Source: Fidelibacterota bacterium (GTDB taxonomy: Bacteria; Pseudomonadota; Alphaproteobacteria; Rhodospirillales; Rhodospirillaceae). From it: DNA of 64,000 nt. Positions 41,318 to 52,779 of this stretch are shown here, in pieces (the stretch's first letter is position 1; the number at the start of each line of letters is the position of its first letter). The notes beneath the pieces are model-generated. The model did not search any database, was not told the DNA's origin, and saw only the letters and a program-made list of their open reading frames with translations. The DNA is taken from contig CANJRA010000013.1 of NCBI GenBank assembly GCA_947476625.1, forward strand, positions 1 through 64,000, read 5' to 3'. A program made the translations under genes and the position numbers.

Positions 41318-42853
41318 ATGAGCGCCTTAGCCTTTCGCGTTTTTCCAGCACGTCTCATGGCCGCAATCACGGTCCTGGCTTGCCTTGCCGGTTGCGATAT
41401 TTCCAGCGGGACATCCCTCACCGAAGCTAAACTCGCCGCGGACATGGCGACGTACGTCGAAACCGACTACGCACCGGGATTGCTGGAACTCGTGCACGCG
41501 CAATATGCCGGGCCACAGTGGATACCGAATTTTGCGCGCGATCACCGCACCGTAGAATATACCGCCGAGCTGCGCTTGAAGCGGGACTACGATTTCGGCG
41601 TGTGGGATCAAACCGGCGCCGCGACGCTTGCTCAGATGCTCGGCGCCAAACCTGCGGCGCTGTTAGGGCTAAAAGCCGATGGAAATAAAACCGGAGATAT
41701 TCTGCGTGTCACAGGCACGTTGATTTACACGCAGGAAAAAGACGGCACGCGCGCGCTTTCCGGCGCAGCGCCGAAGGTGCCATCGGCTAATGTGCTGGCT
41801 TGGCGCGACAGGCGTGACCTGTTGCAAGAATGGTGGTTTGCGACAAAGGTTGCGGCACGCGGCATCGCCTCGCCCATAGATGCCATCGATGCGGACTTTG
41901 TGTTCGCGGGCGTGAAAGCGACGGCCGCACGCTTGATGCGCGAGCGCGCTGACGGCAAGGCAAGCGTGGCCATCGCCAGCGGAACTTACGGCGAAGATTA
42001 CTGGACCGTGGCGCAAGCGATTTCGGACAACAGCGCAGCTCAGCGTGGCAAGCCGCTTATCAATCTTGAGACATCCGGTAGCCGCGAGAATTTGCGCTTG
42101 CTGCGTGACCGCGCGGTGAGCGCGGCTATCGTGCGCGGCGATGAAGCTGCATTTGCGCTGAGCGGCGAAGGGCCTTTCGCGCGCGACGGCACTTTTCCGG
42201 AATTACGCGCACTCGGCGCTTTGTTTCCGGAGCCGATTCATGTCGTTGTCATGAGCAACAGCCCGATTGCTTCCGTCGCCGATCTTTTCAATCGGCGCGT
42301 TGCCATTACCGGCAATGGACTGGCGACGGGCATCGGCGCAGGCGATGCTTTGCGGGCGCATCGTGTGCCGCTTGCATCACTCGCCGCGGCGCCGGAGATA
42401 CGCCCCATTGAACAAACGCTGGCCGCCCTTGAAAAAGGCGAATGCGATGCGGTGATTATCACGACTGCCGCGCCAATGCCGGCGCTGCGGGAATTTGCCT
42501 TGGCCCACGCGATACGCCTTCTGCCGCTCGACGCCGATGCGCTGGCCCTCATGACGACCGGTACGTCGAACTATGTCGCCATTACAATCCCGGCCCGTAC
42601 CTACCCGGGGCAAAACAAGTCCATCGCCACCGTGGCGATCACGACGCTTTTGGTGTCGTCCGCGGCGATTCCCGGGGCTGAGATCGAGACCTTGCTTCAG
42701 CAGACATATAACGGTGTGGATTTCATTGGCCACGGCAGCACTTTGGGGGCGCTGATCCGGCGGGGGTCCGCCCGCCGCGGCCTGTCCGTGCCCCTCCATA
42801 GCGGCGCGGAGGCTTTTTATGGACTGCCCCCCGCCAAAGACTCAGCCAAGTAG
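41318..42853 (+). CDS. TAXI-type TRAP substrate-binding lipoprotein with extra N-domain
   Basis: This 511-residue predicted lipoprotein (VLACLAGCDISS, lipobox LAGC near residue 26) has a C-terminal TAXI (TRAP-associated extracytoplasmic immunogenic) solute-binding domain from about residue 205: VAIASGTYGEDYWTVAQAIS, DRAVSAAIVRGDEAAFALSG, VVMSNSPIASVADLFNRRVA and TLAALEKGECDAVIITTAAP. The first 180 residues after the lipobox form a separate domain (VPSANVLAWRDRRDLLQEWW) that I do not recognise. No TRAP permease gene is near, so it may be a sensor-like or orphan binding protein. Confidence 0.8.
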   Translation: MSALAFRVFPARLMAAITVLACLAGCDISSGTSLTEAKLAADMATYVETDYAPGLLELVHAQYAGPQWIPNFARDHRTVEYTAELRLKRDYDFGVWDQTGAATLAQMLGAKPAALLGLKADGNKTGDILRVTGTLIYTQEKDGTRALSGAAPKVPSANVLAWRDRRDLLQEWWFATKVAARGIASPIDAIDADFVFAGVKATAARLMRERADGKASVAIASGTYGEDYWTVAQAISDNSAAQRGKPLINLETSGSRENLRLLRDRAVSAAIVRGDEAAFALSGEGPFARDGTFPELRALGALFPEPIHVVVMSNSPIASVADLFNRRVAITGNGLATGIGAGDALRAHRVPLASLAAAPEIRPIEQTLAALEKGECDAVIITTAAPMPALREFALAHAIRLLPLDADALALMTTGTSNYVAITIPARTYPGQNKSIATVAITTLLVSSAAIPGAEIETLLQQTYNGVDFIGHGSTLGALIRRGSARRGLSVPLHSGAEAFYGLPPAKDSAK

Positions 42854-43089
42854 CCCTTCCGGCCGACGTACACGGCGAGAGCAGAGTCTTATCAATCGCT
42901 TAGCAAACGAACACGCGATGCTTAATTTATGGGCATGTGTGAATGAAGAATGAAATTTAGGCATTTGAGGCGGGAACAAAATTCAAAGCGCCTACTTTGC
43001 CGGGCCCGCGATTCCGCCATTTTTTGACAGTTTTTAGGGATTTTGCGCCGCAGCAACGCTATTCCTTGAAATATTGCGCCGCACAAAGC
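42854..43089. other. Upstream region of the nitrogen module
   Basis: No ORF is supported here. The right half carries two copies of TTGCGCCGCA (43043-43052 and 43074-43083), 31 bp apart, about three helical turns. They lie directly upstream of the sigma-54 promoter and could be activator sites. They do not match the usual NtrC consensus, so this is only a suggestion. Confidence 0.35.
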
Positions 43090-43105
43090 TGGCACGAGGT
43101 TTGCA
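43090..43105 (+). promoter_or_regulatory. Sigma-54 (-24/-12) promoter
   Basis: TGGCACG-AGGT-TTGCA is an exact match to the RpoN promoter consensus (TGGCACG-N4-TTGCW). Transcription would start near 43116, leaving a leader of about 107 bases before the porin gene. This fits nitrogen-limitation control of the porin-amt-glnK module. Confidence 0.85.
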
Positions 43106-43222
43106 ATAAGTACCTGCGGGCCGGGGTGCCCTATGAAGTTGGCGTGTCTTCAAAGCAGGAGTCCTCCACTCACTGCCGGGCGCGTCAAATTCCAACCTAA
43201 AAACTCTCAGAGGAGTATTCAC

Positions 43223-43936
43223 GTGAAGACATCAACGAAACTCGGACTGCTTGCTGCCGCGTTCAGCATTTCTGCTCCTGCAATGGCCGAAAGCCCGCTG
43301 CCCGGCACACTGACCGGCAACGTCGCGATCGTCAGCGATTACATGTATCGCGGCCTGTCGCAGACCACGAACAACGCCGCGGTTCAAGGCGGCCTCGACT
43401 GGGATACCGGCACGGGCTTCACTTTCGGTACCTGGGTTTCCTCGCTGAACTTCGCTGACGGCAACAATGCCACCACCGAACTCGACCTGTACGGCGGCTA
43501 CGGCGGCAAGATCGACAACTTCTCCTACGGCGTCGGCGGCATCTTCTACTGGTACCCGGGTTCGACCAAAGCCGCTCAGTACAATTTCTGGGAAGTGTAC
43601 GGTAAAGTTGGTTACGACTTCGGCGTTGCCGCGGTTTCGGCTGCTGTGAACTACACGCCGAGCAACACCATCACCAACCTCGACTCCACCTACTTTGCAG
43701 TTGGCGTCTCGGTTCCGCTCGTTGACATGCTCAGCGTCAGCGCGAACTTCGGCTACTCGTCGCTGCAGGGCCTGAAGGATTACACCGACTACAACATCGG
43801 CGCGACCCTGAAGGTGTACGACTGGTTTGATATCGATGCTCGCTTCTACGACTCCAACATCACCACCGGTTGCCCTGTCGGCACCACCAAGATTTGCGAC
43901 GAACGCTTCGTCGTAAAGGTTTCACGTACATTCTAA
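43223..43936 (+). CDS. TorF-family putative porin
   Basis: This 237-residue outer-membrane beta-barrel protein matches the TorF/Gcw_chp family (TIGR02001). The signal peptide ends PAMA-ESP near residue 23. The barrel starts GNVAIVSDYMYRGLSQTTNN, the family signature, and ends in an aromatic residue (VVKVSRTF) as required for barrel insertion. The start is GTG at 43223 with AGAGGAG upstream. Members are often found next to ammonium transporters; here it leads the amt-glnK module behind a sigma-54 promoter, which suggests a nitrogen-compound channel. Confidence 0.88.
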   Translation: MKTSTKLGLLAAAFSISAPAMAESPLPGTLTGNVAIVSDYMYRGLSQTTNNAAVQGGLDWDTGTGFTFGTWVSSLNFADGNNATTELDLYGGYGGKIDNFSYGVGGIFYWYPGSTKAAQYNFWEVYGKVGYDFGVAAVSAAVNYTPSNTITNLDSTYFAVGVSVPLVDMLSVSANFGYSSLQGLKDYTDYNIGATLKVYDWFDIDARFYDSNITTGCPVGTTKICDERFVVKVSRTF

Positions 43937-43999
43937 TCGCAGTTCAATAAGAGCTGATCCTTCCCAAAGGCCACCCATTCAGAACTGGGAGACAACCCA

Positions 44000-45421
44000 A
44001 TGAAGTCTATGAGGACCTTGCTAACAATAATGTGGGCAGCAACAGTGATTATGCTGTCCATACCCACGTTCGCTCAGGATGCTGCAGCACCCGCTGCACC
44101 GGTGGCCGCACCGGAAGCAACCACAGCAGCTCCGGCAGACGCAGCTGCGCCCGCCGAAGCCGCACCAGCGGACGCCGCCGCAGCACCAGCCGCGCCGGCA
44201 CTTAACTCGGGCGACACGGCGTGGATGCTCACCTCCACTCTGCTCGTTCTTATGATGACCATCCCGGGCCTCGCGCTCTTCTACGGCGGCATGGTCCGCA
44301 AGAAGAACGTCTTGGCCACGGTCATGCAGAGCTTTGCCATCACCTGCTTGGTGACGGTGCTTTGGATGATTGCCGGTTACAGCATGGCGTTCACGGAAGG
44401 CAACCCCTACGTCGGTGGCCTTTCACGCGCCTTCTTGAACGGCATGGGACCCGGTGAATTCTCGCCGCTCGCAGGAACGATTCCGGAATCGGTCTTCATG
44501 ACCTTCCAGATGACCTTCGCCATCATCACCCCAGCACTGATTACGGGCGCGTTCGCGGACCGTATGAAGTTCTCGGCCATGATGCTGTTCATGACGGCCT
44601 GGAGCCTCCTCGTGTACTCACCGATCTGTCACGCAGTCTGGGGTCCAGGCGGCTTGATCGGCGGCTGGGGCGTGCTTGATTTCGCCGGCGGTACCGTCGT
44701 GCACATCAACGCCGGCGTTGCCGGCTTAGTTTGCGCACTCGTCCTCGGCAAACGCGTTGGTTACGGCACAGAGCCGCTTCCGCCGCATAACCTGGTCTAC
44801 TCCGTCATCGGCGCCGCCTTACTGTGGGTCGGTTGGTTCGGCTTCAACGCCGGTTCAGCCGTTGCTGCAAACGGAACCGCCGGGATGGCCATGGCTGTCA
44901 CGCAGATCGCTACGGCGGCTGCTGGTCTGTCGTGGATGTTCACCGAATGGATGCTCAAAGGTAAACCGAGCGTTCTCGGCATCATCTCGGGTGCGGTTGC
45001 CGGTCTCGTGGCGATCACTCCTGCCGCGGGCTTTGTCGATCCAATGGGCGGACTGATCATCGGCATCGTTGCCGGTATCGCCTGCTACATCGGCGCCACT
45101 GCCCTGAAGCACGCTCTCGGTTACGACGACAGCTTGGACGCCTTCGGCGTTCACGGTGTCGGCGGCATCGTCGGCGCGATCCTGACCGGCGTGTTTGCCC
45201 GCGAAGCCATCAGTGGCGCCGCGACAAAGACAGGTCTGATCGAAGGCAACAGCGCTCAGGTCGTCACCCAGCTCTACGGGATTGGCGCCACGATCGTATA
45301 TTGCGCGGTCGTAACCTTCATCATCCTCAAAGTGGTAGATCTGATTGTCGGTCTCCGTGTCGACCCAGACGTCGAACGCGAAGGTTTGGACATCAACCTG
45401 CACGGCGAAGTGGTGAACTAA
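44000..45421 (+). CDS. amt: Ammonium transporter (Amt family)
   Basis: This 473-residue inner-membrane ammonium channel has the core AWMLTSTLLVLMMTIPGLAL, FYGGMVRKKNVL, GTVVHINAGVAGLVCALVLG (conserved pore His) and DSLDAFGVHGVGGIVGAIL (second pore His), with eleven predicted helices. An N-terminal signal peptide (PTFA-QDA) is followed by about 45 residues made almost only of Ala, Pro, Glu and Asp before the first helix, an unusually long low-complexity periplasmic extension. It lies 63 bases after the porin. PII (glnK) follows after a hairpin-containing gap of 178 bases. Confidence 0.95.
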   Translation: MKSMRTLLTIMWAATVIMLSIPTFAQDAAAPAAPVAAPEATTAAPADAAAPAEAAPADAAAAPAAPALNSGDTAWMLTSTLLVLMMTIPGLALFYGGMVRKKNVLATVMQSFAITCLVTVLWMIAGYSMAFTEGNPYVGGLSRAFLNGMGPGEFSPLAGTIPESVFMTFQMTFAIITPALITGAFADRMKFSAMMLFMTAWSLLVYSPICHAVWGPGGLIGGWGVLDFAGGTVVHINAGVAGLVCALVLGKRVGYGTEPLPPHNLVYSVIGAALLWVGWFGFNAGSAVAANGTAGMAMAVTQIATAAAGLSWMFTEWMLKGKPSVLGIISGAVAGLVAITPAAGFVDPMGGLIIGIVAGIACYIGATALKHALGYDDSLDAFGVHGVGGIVGAILTGVFAREAISGAATKTGLIEGNSAQVVTQLYGIGATIVYCAVVTFIILKVVDLIVGLRVDPDVEREGLDINLHGEVVN

Positions 45422-45439
45422 CCGCGTTACCTGACAAGA

Positions 45440-45478
45440 CCGCAGGAAGCAGCCTCGCAAGACGCATGCTTCCTGCGG
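45440..45478 (+). promoter_or_regulatory. Intercistronic hairpin between amt and glnK
   Basis: A perfect 12-bp stem (45440-45451 with 45467-45478) with a 15-nt loop lies 18 bases after the amt stop. There is no T-tract, so partial termination or transcript stabilisation is more likely than a full stop. Confidence 0.6.
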
Positions 45479-45584
45479 ATCGGGTTCAAGTAACCACGCT
45501 GCTTCACACCGGCTATATTCTCTACCGCAGTTCAAAAGCGATTGTGTGTTTCTGATCAGCCCACGCTGCGGCACACCTTAATAG

Positions 45585-45938
<354 letters not shown>

Positions 45939-46023
45939 GGGCTGCCGCGGCGGGTGTTCGTGGGGCTTAGACGGACACCCGCGCTACCCCAAAAATGGGG
46001 CCCTCAAAGAGGGATAGCAGCTC
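45939..46023 (+). ncRNA. Candidate multibranched structured RNA after glnK
   Basis: Directly after the glnK stop a closing stem (45939-45945 with 46017-46023, one G-U) can enclose three hairpins: 45950-45961/45971-45982 (12 bp, one G-U), 45987-45990/45997-46000 (CCCC/GGGG) and 46001-46005/46009-46013 (CCCTC/GAGGG). An intrinsic terminator follows nine bases later. It could be a 3'UTR-derived small RNA or a structured 3' end. No known Rfam family comes to mind. Confidence 0.4.
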
Positions 46024-46031
46024 TCCTACCT

Positions 46032-46059
46032 GCCCGGATGCGAATCCGGGCTTTTTTTT
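46032..46059 (+). terminator. Intrinsic terminator of the nitrogen module
   Basis: GCCCGGAT pairs with ATCCGGGC (46032-46039 with 46044-46051) around a GCGA tetraloop, followed by eight T residues. Confidence 0.92.
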
Positions 46060-46327
46060 CGCCAAAATCCCCGTTTTTGCCGCTCAAAAAGGCACATTCC
46101 GCTACCCCAACAAGGGGTTATGGATAAGTCCGGACTAAACCCGCACCGCAGCAAACAATGGTCTAATGGCTGTTCTCTGAAATCCTCAAATCCCCCCCCT
46201 TGCATTACCTGGGGGTCTAATGCGAAAGACATGCCGCATTCGAGGACGATGGGACGGGCAGCGGAGGCTTCGGGCATGTACGTAGATCGCGAGCTAGATC
46301 ATTTATCCTGCGGGAATCACAGAAAAG
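46060..46327 (+). promoter_or_regulatory. pckG upstream region
   Basis: This is a gene-free stretch before PEP carboxykinase. It repeats the small hairpin of the preceding region: GCTACCCCAACAAGGGG at 46101-46117 resembles 45983-46000. It also has two copies of GTCTAATG about 50 bases apart (near 46161 and 46212), the second after a C-run. It presumably holds the pckG promoter, but I cannot place -35/-10 boxes with confidence. Confidence 0.4.
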
Positions 46328-48160
<1,833 letters not shown>

Positions 48161-48184
48161 GGCGTGCCGCGCAGGCTATAAAAT

Positions 48185-48215
48185 AAACGGCGCGTGCTTG
48201 AAGCACGCGCCGTTT
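48185..48215. terminator. Bidirectional terminator
   Basis: AAACGGCGCGTGCT pairs with AGCACGCGCCGTTT (48185-48198 with 48202-48215) with a 3-nt loop. T-rich DNA follows on the + strand and the reverse side reads ATTT. It separates pckG from the convergent membrane protein gene. Confidence 0.85.
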
Positions 48216-48224
48216 GCTTTTGGA

Positions 48225-48746
48225 TTAATTGCGATCCGACGGATGACGTTTACGGAACCACGGCCACGGATAAGGCCCATGGCTGGACGGATGCGCCGCC
48301 GACTTCGAGAGCCAATGGAACAGGAATGAGGCCAGAGCAATAAGGCCAAGTACCCAATGGACGATGATGGTCCATTCGCGAATGGCGCGGCTGTCGATGT
48401 AATAGATGCCAAGACCCGTCAGCGCCAACACCAGCAAAAAAACCGCGAGCGTACTGCCCGACCAGCGCCGCCAGCGCATATTCCAGCCGCGCACAATGTG
48501 CGTGATCCAGAGCATGCCAAAAACCCATAACGAGGCATAACCGAAGATGCCGTGCAGCTTCAGCCACCATATTTCGAGCGGATGATTCTTGAAGCCGAAA
48601 TCGTTTTCGGTGCGCATGAAATAATGAAAGATCAGCCACAGTACGCCGGTGAGGAAAAGGCCGATGGACACGACGTAGAGCGTGTAAAGACGCGATTTTT
48701 TCAAGCGCAGCGAACCACGCTCTTCCGATATCGAACTCAAACTCAT
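48225..48746 (-). CDS. Four-helix membrane protein, cytochrome-b-like (DUF4405-like)
   Basis: This 173-residue protein has four hydrophobic segments (YTLYVVSIGLFLTGVLWLIF, GIFGYASLWVFGMLWITHIV, LAVFLLVLALTGLGIYYI, IIVHWVLGLIALASFLFHWL). His residues are placed near helix ends (FHYF, KLHG, ITHIVRGW, IVHW, LFHW), as in b-type cytochromes of the cytochrome b561/DUF4405 kind. The ATG at 48746 overlaps the stop of apbE (ATGA), so the two are translationally coupled. That pairing points to an extracytosolic flavin electron-transfer module with this protein as its membrane electron conduit. Heme binding is inferred, not shown. Confidence 0.7.
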   Translation of the reverse strand: MSLSSISEERGSLRLKKSRLYTLYVVSIGLFLTGVLWLIFHYFMRTENDFGFKNHPLEIWWLKLHGIFGYASLWVFGMLWITHIVRGWNMRWRRWSGSTLAVFLLVLALTGLGIYYIDSRAIREWTIIVHWVLGLIALASFLFHWLSKSAAHPSSHGPYPWPWFRKRHPSDRN

Positions 48747-49684
48747 AACCCGATCCCCCCGATCGTTTTCCAAGCGCCATCATAAAAATAAGCCGTAGCG
48801 CCGTAAGCCTGGAGGCACGCAGTCGCGCCCTCCCCCAGGGTAAGAACCACTTTGGTCAGACCGTCCGCATTCATGCAGGATTCCGCCACGACCGAAACAA
48901 AACTTTCCACCCCCACACTCGTTCTTCCCCGCCCGTCCAAGTGTGGTCCGACATTCCGGCCATCGAGAGGCTTGCTGTGTTCGTTGCCGCTGCTGCTGGC
49001 AATGCTGCCGTTTTCGATTTCCAGAACCGGGACGGTATCGTTTGCGAACGGCACGCGCAATAAAACACGTTCGGTCTCGGCGCCCGAAACACGTAAATCT
49101 CCGCCGGCGTTCACGCAGAATTGAAGGCCCGGCCGGGCGCCGATGGCCTCTACGGCGCAGTCGACGGCATAGCCTTTGGCGATGCCGCCTAGGTCGATCC
49201 AAAGCGGGCGGTGAAACCGGATATGATTATCGCCCAGGAGTTCAATATCGCGCCAGGAGGCCGCAGGGTCGGGCGCGGGGGCATTCTCCGGGCGGGGCAA
49301 GAATCCCCAACCGACCAAGTGGGGCGCGACGGTGATATCGAATACACCTGCCGATAGAGCTGCAAAGTCCAGCGCGCGGCTGACGACCCGATAGGTGTGA
49401 GGCGAGACCTTGACCGGGCCAGCGCTGCCGCCGCGATTGAGGGCGCTGACGTCGCTGGCAGCTTCATGAAAACTCATCAGGTCATGAATCGCGGCGATGA
49501 TGGCGAAGCCCTGGTCGATCAGGAGGTGCGCTTCAGCCTCAGGGAGGCCACCCAGCTTGATGGACACGTATGTGCCCAAAAGCGGACGCGCGCGTTCGAC
49601 AGGTGTGTGTGAGGCAGCAGGCATGGCGACAATATACACGCACACGCCACATAGCAGAATGGCTGCATAGCAGAACGGCCGCAC
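48743..49684 (-). CDS. apbE: FAD:protein FMN transferase (ApbE)
   Basis: ApbE attaches FMN covalently to Thr/Ser in exported flavoproteins. The protein shows RARPLLGTYVSIKLGGL, VFDITVAPHLVGWGF, WIDLGGIAKGYAVDCAV, FCVNAGGDLRVSG and a late acidic Mg site in SCMNADGLTKVVLTLG, the normal order for the family. The coordinates use a GTG at 49684, which gives an N-terminal hydrophobic leader. That GTG lies inside the aceA terminator hairpin, and the next good start is the ATG at 49624, without a leader. The short duplication CATAGCAGAA in this region hints at recent change. It is coupled to the membrane protein gene downstream. Confidence 0.85.
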   Translation of the reverse strand: MRPFCYAAILLCGVCVYIVAMPAASHTPVERARPLLGTYVSIKLGGLPEAEAHLLIDQGFAIIAAIHDLMSFHEAASDVSALNRGGSAGPVKVSPHTYRVVSRALDFAALSAGVFDITVAPHLVGWGFLPRPENAPAPDPAASWRDIELLGDNHIRFHRPLWIDLGGIAKGYAVDCAVEAIGARPGLQFCVNAGGDLRVSGAETERVLLRVPFANDTVPVLEIENGSIASSSGNEHSKPLDGRNVGPHLDGRGRTSVGVESFVSVVAESCMNADGLTKVVLTLGEGATACLQAYGATAYFYDGAWKTIGGIGL

Positions 49685-49701
49685 CTTGCGGTGCGGCCGT
49701 T
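49674..49701 (-). terminator. Terminator hairpin of aceA
   Basis: AACGGCCGCACC pairs with GGTGCGGCCGTT (49674-49685 with 49690-49701) around a 4-nt loop, 23 bases after the aceA stop on the minus strand. It overlaps the earliest possible apbE start codon. Confidence 0.75.
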
Positions 49702-49723
49702 TGCAGACTTTAGCGAGACGTCG

Positions 49724-51010
<1,287 letters not shown>

Positions 51011-51029
51011 CGAGATTTACTCCTTGTTG

Positions 51030-52646
51030 TTAGAGCTGCTCGTCCTTGAGCAGCCTTTGGTAAGCAGGGATAGTGAGGAAGTCTTCGAATTTGTCGGCCA
51101 ACGCGATCTGAATGAAGATCTCGGCAGCCTCGTCGATACGCGCGCCGGCCAGATTGGCGGCCTTAAGCGCGGCAATTTCTTCGGCCAGAATTTTCTTCGC
51201 CAAATCGGCGGTGATGACTTTGCCGTCAACGGTTTTGGCGCTGTTGCGCACCCATTGCCAAATCTGCGCACGGGAGATCTCGGCCGTGGCCGCGTCTTCC
51301 ATGAGATTGTGAAGCGGAACGCAGCCAATGCCGCGCAGCCAAGGCTCCACGTACTGCACGCCGACGCTGATGTTAGCGCACAAGCCCGCTTCAGTGATGG
51401 TACCGGGCGGCACCGCCAGAAGATCGGCTTGCGTATAAGTCGTGCTGTCGAGCGGCTTGTTGAGCTGGTTTGGCGTCGGCATGAACTTGTTGAAGATTTC
51501 CATCGCCACCGGCACGAGATCGGGATGCGCGACCCATGTACCGTCGTGACCATTGGTAGCTTCGCGTTCTTTGTCGGCGCGGACCTTCGCGAAGGCAGCG
51601 TCGTTAGCCGCCGGATCGCCCTTAATCGGGATTTGCGCCGCCATGCCGCCCATGGCGAGCGCGCCACGACGATGACAGGTTTTGATCAAGAGCTTGCTGT
51701 AAGACATCAGCGCGTGGCTGGCCATCGTCACCTGACCGCGATCGGGCAGGATGAAGTCGCTGCGATTGCGGAACTTCTTGATGATGCTGAAGATATAATC
51801 CCAACGGCCGCAGTTAAGCCCGGCGATGTAATCGCGCAGCTCGTACAGGATCTCATCCATCTCGAAAGCGGCGAGGATGGTTTCAATCAGAACCGTCACG
51901 CGGATCGAACCGTGCTTCACGCCGAGTTCGGCTTCAGCGAAGGAGAGCACCTCGGCCCACAGGCGGGCTTCGAGATGGCTTTCCAGCTTCGGCAGATAGA
52001 AATACGGACCGCTGCCTTTGGCGAGCGATGCCTTGGCGTTGTGGAAGAAGTAGAGCCCGAAATCGAACAGCGACCCGGACATGATGGCACCGTTCACCAG
52101 AACATGCGCTTCGTCCAGGTGCCAGCCGCGCGGACGCACGATGAGCACTGCGGTCTTTTCTTTCAGCGCGTAGCTTTTGCCGCGCGCCTTGTCCTCGAAG
52201 CTGATGGTGCCGGCGACGGCGTCGCGCAGATTGATCTGGCCGGTGATCTGGTTTTCCCACGTCGGCGCGTTGGAGTCTTCGAAGTCGGCCATGTATTGCG
52301 TGGCGCCGGAGTTCAGTCCGTTGATGACCATCTTGCGGTCGACAGGTCCGGTGATCTCGACGCGGCGGTCTTGCAGATCGGCGGGCATGGGCGCGACTTT
52401 CCAATCGCCATCGCGCACGGATTTGGTTTCCGGCAGGAAGTCGGGACGCCAGCCGCCGTCGATCTTTGTTTGAATTTCGACACGACGCTGCAAAAGACTC
52501 TGACGCGTTGCTTCAAACTTGTTGTGCAATGCAGCGAGGAAAGCGAGCGCTTCGGGCGTGAGAATAGATGCGCCGCCAGCGACGGGCGTTCCGCGCAGCA
52601 CAACACCAGCACTTCCTGGACCGCTATTTTTTGCTTCGTAGTTCAC
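51030..52646 (-). CDS. aceB: Malate synthase A
   Basis: Malate synthase condenses glyoxylate with acetyl-CoA to malate, completing the shunt. The protein has LTPEALAFLAALHNKF, the active-site strand TGPVDRKMVINGLNSGATQY, MADFEDSNAPTWENQITGQI, the GSLFDFGLYFFHNAK segment and the CoA-site stretch GTWVAHPDLVPVAMEIFNKF. At about 538 residues it is the short A form, not the longer G form. I use the GTG at 52646, which has GGAG nine bases upstream; a TTG five codons earlier lacks a ribosome binding site. It is divergent from the regulator gene at 52778. Confidence 0.95.
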   Translation of the reverse strand: MNYEAKNSGPGSAGVVLRGTPVAGGASILTPEALAFLAALHNKFEATRQSLLQRRVEIQTKIDGGWRPDFLPETKSVRDGDWKVAPMPADLQDRRVEITGPVDRKMVINGLNSGATQYMADFEDSNAPTWENQITGQINLRDAVAGTISFEDKARGKSYALKEKTAVLIVRPRGWHLDEAHVLVNGAIMSGSLFDFGLYFFHNAKASLAKGSGPYFYLPKLESHLEARLWAEVLSFAEAELGVKHGSIRVTVLIETILAAFEMDEILYELRDYIAGLNCGRWDYIFSIIKKFRNRSDFILPDRGQVTMASHALMSYSKLLIKTCHRRGALAMGGMAAQIPIKGDPAANDAAFAKVRADKEREATNGHDGTWVAHPDLVPVAMEIFNKFMPTPNQLNKPLDSTTYTQADLLAVPPGTITEAGLCANISVGVQYVEPWLRGIGCVPLHNLMEDAATAEISRAQIWQWVRNSAKTVDGKVITADLAKKILAEEIAALKAANLAGARIDEAAEIFIQIALADKFEDFLTIPAYQRLLKDEQL

Positions 52647-52705
52647 TGGAAGAATCTCCAATTCATTAGGATGGTTTATTTACAGAATAATGACCGGCAC
52701 TGCTA

Positions 52706-52779
52706 ACTATTTGATATTAAAATAGTAAATCTGTTCATTTCAGTATGTTGACGTTTGTGAAGTTGTAAATTATGTAAAT
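52706..52779. promoter_or_regulatory. aceB/regulator divergent operator region
   Basis: The AT-rich gap holds a perfect inverted repeat ACTATTT-N7-AAATAGT (52706-52712 with 52720-52726) and a direct repeat TGTAAAT at 52764-52770 and 52773-52779 that touches the regulator start codon. Both are good operator candidates for autoregulation and aceBA control. Confidence 0.5.
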
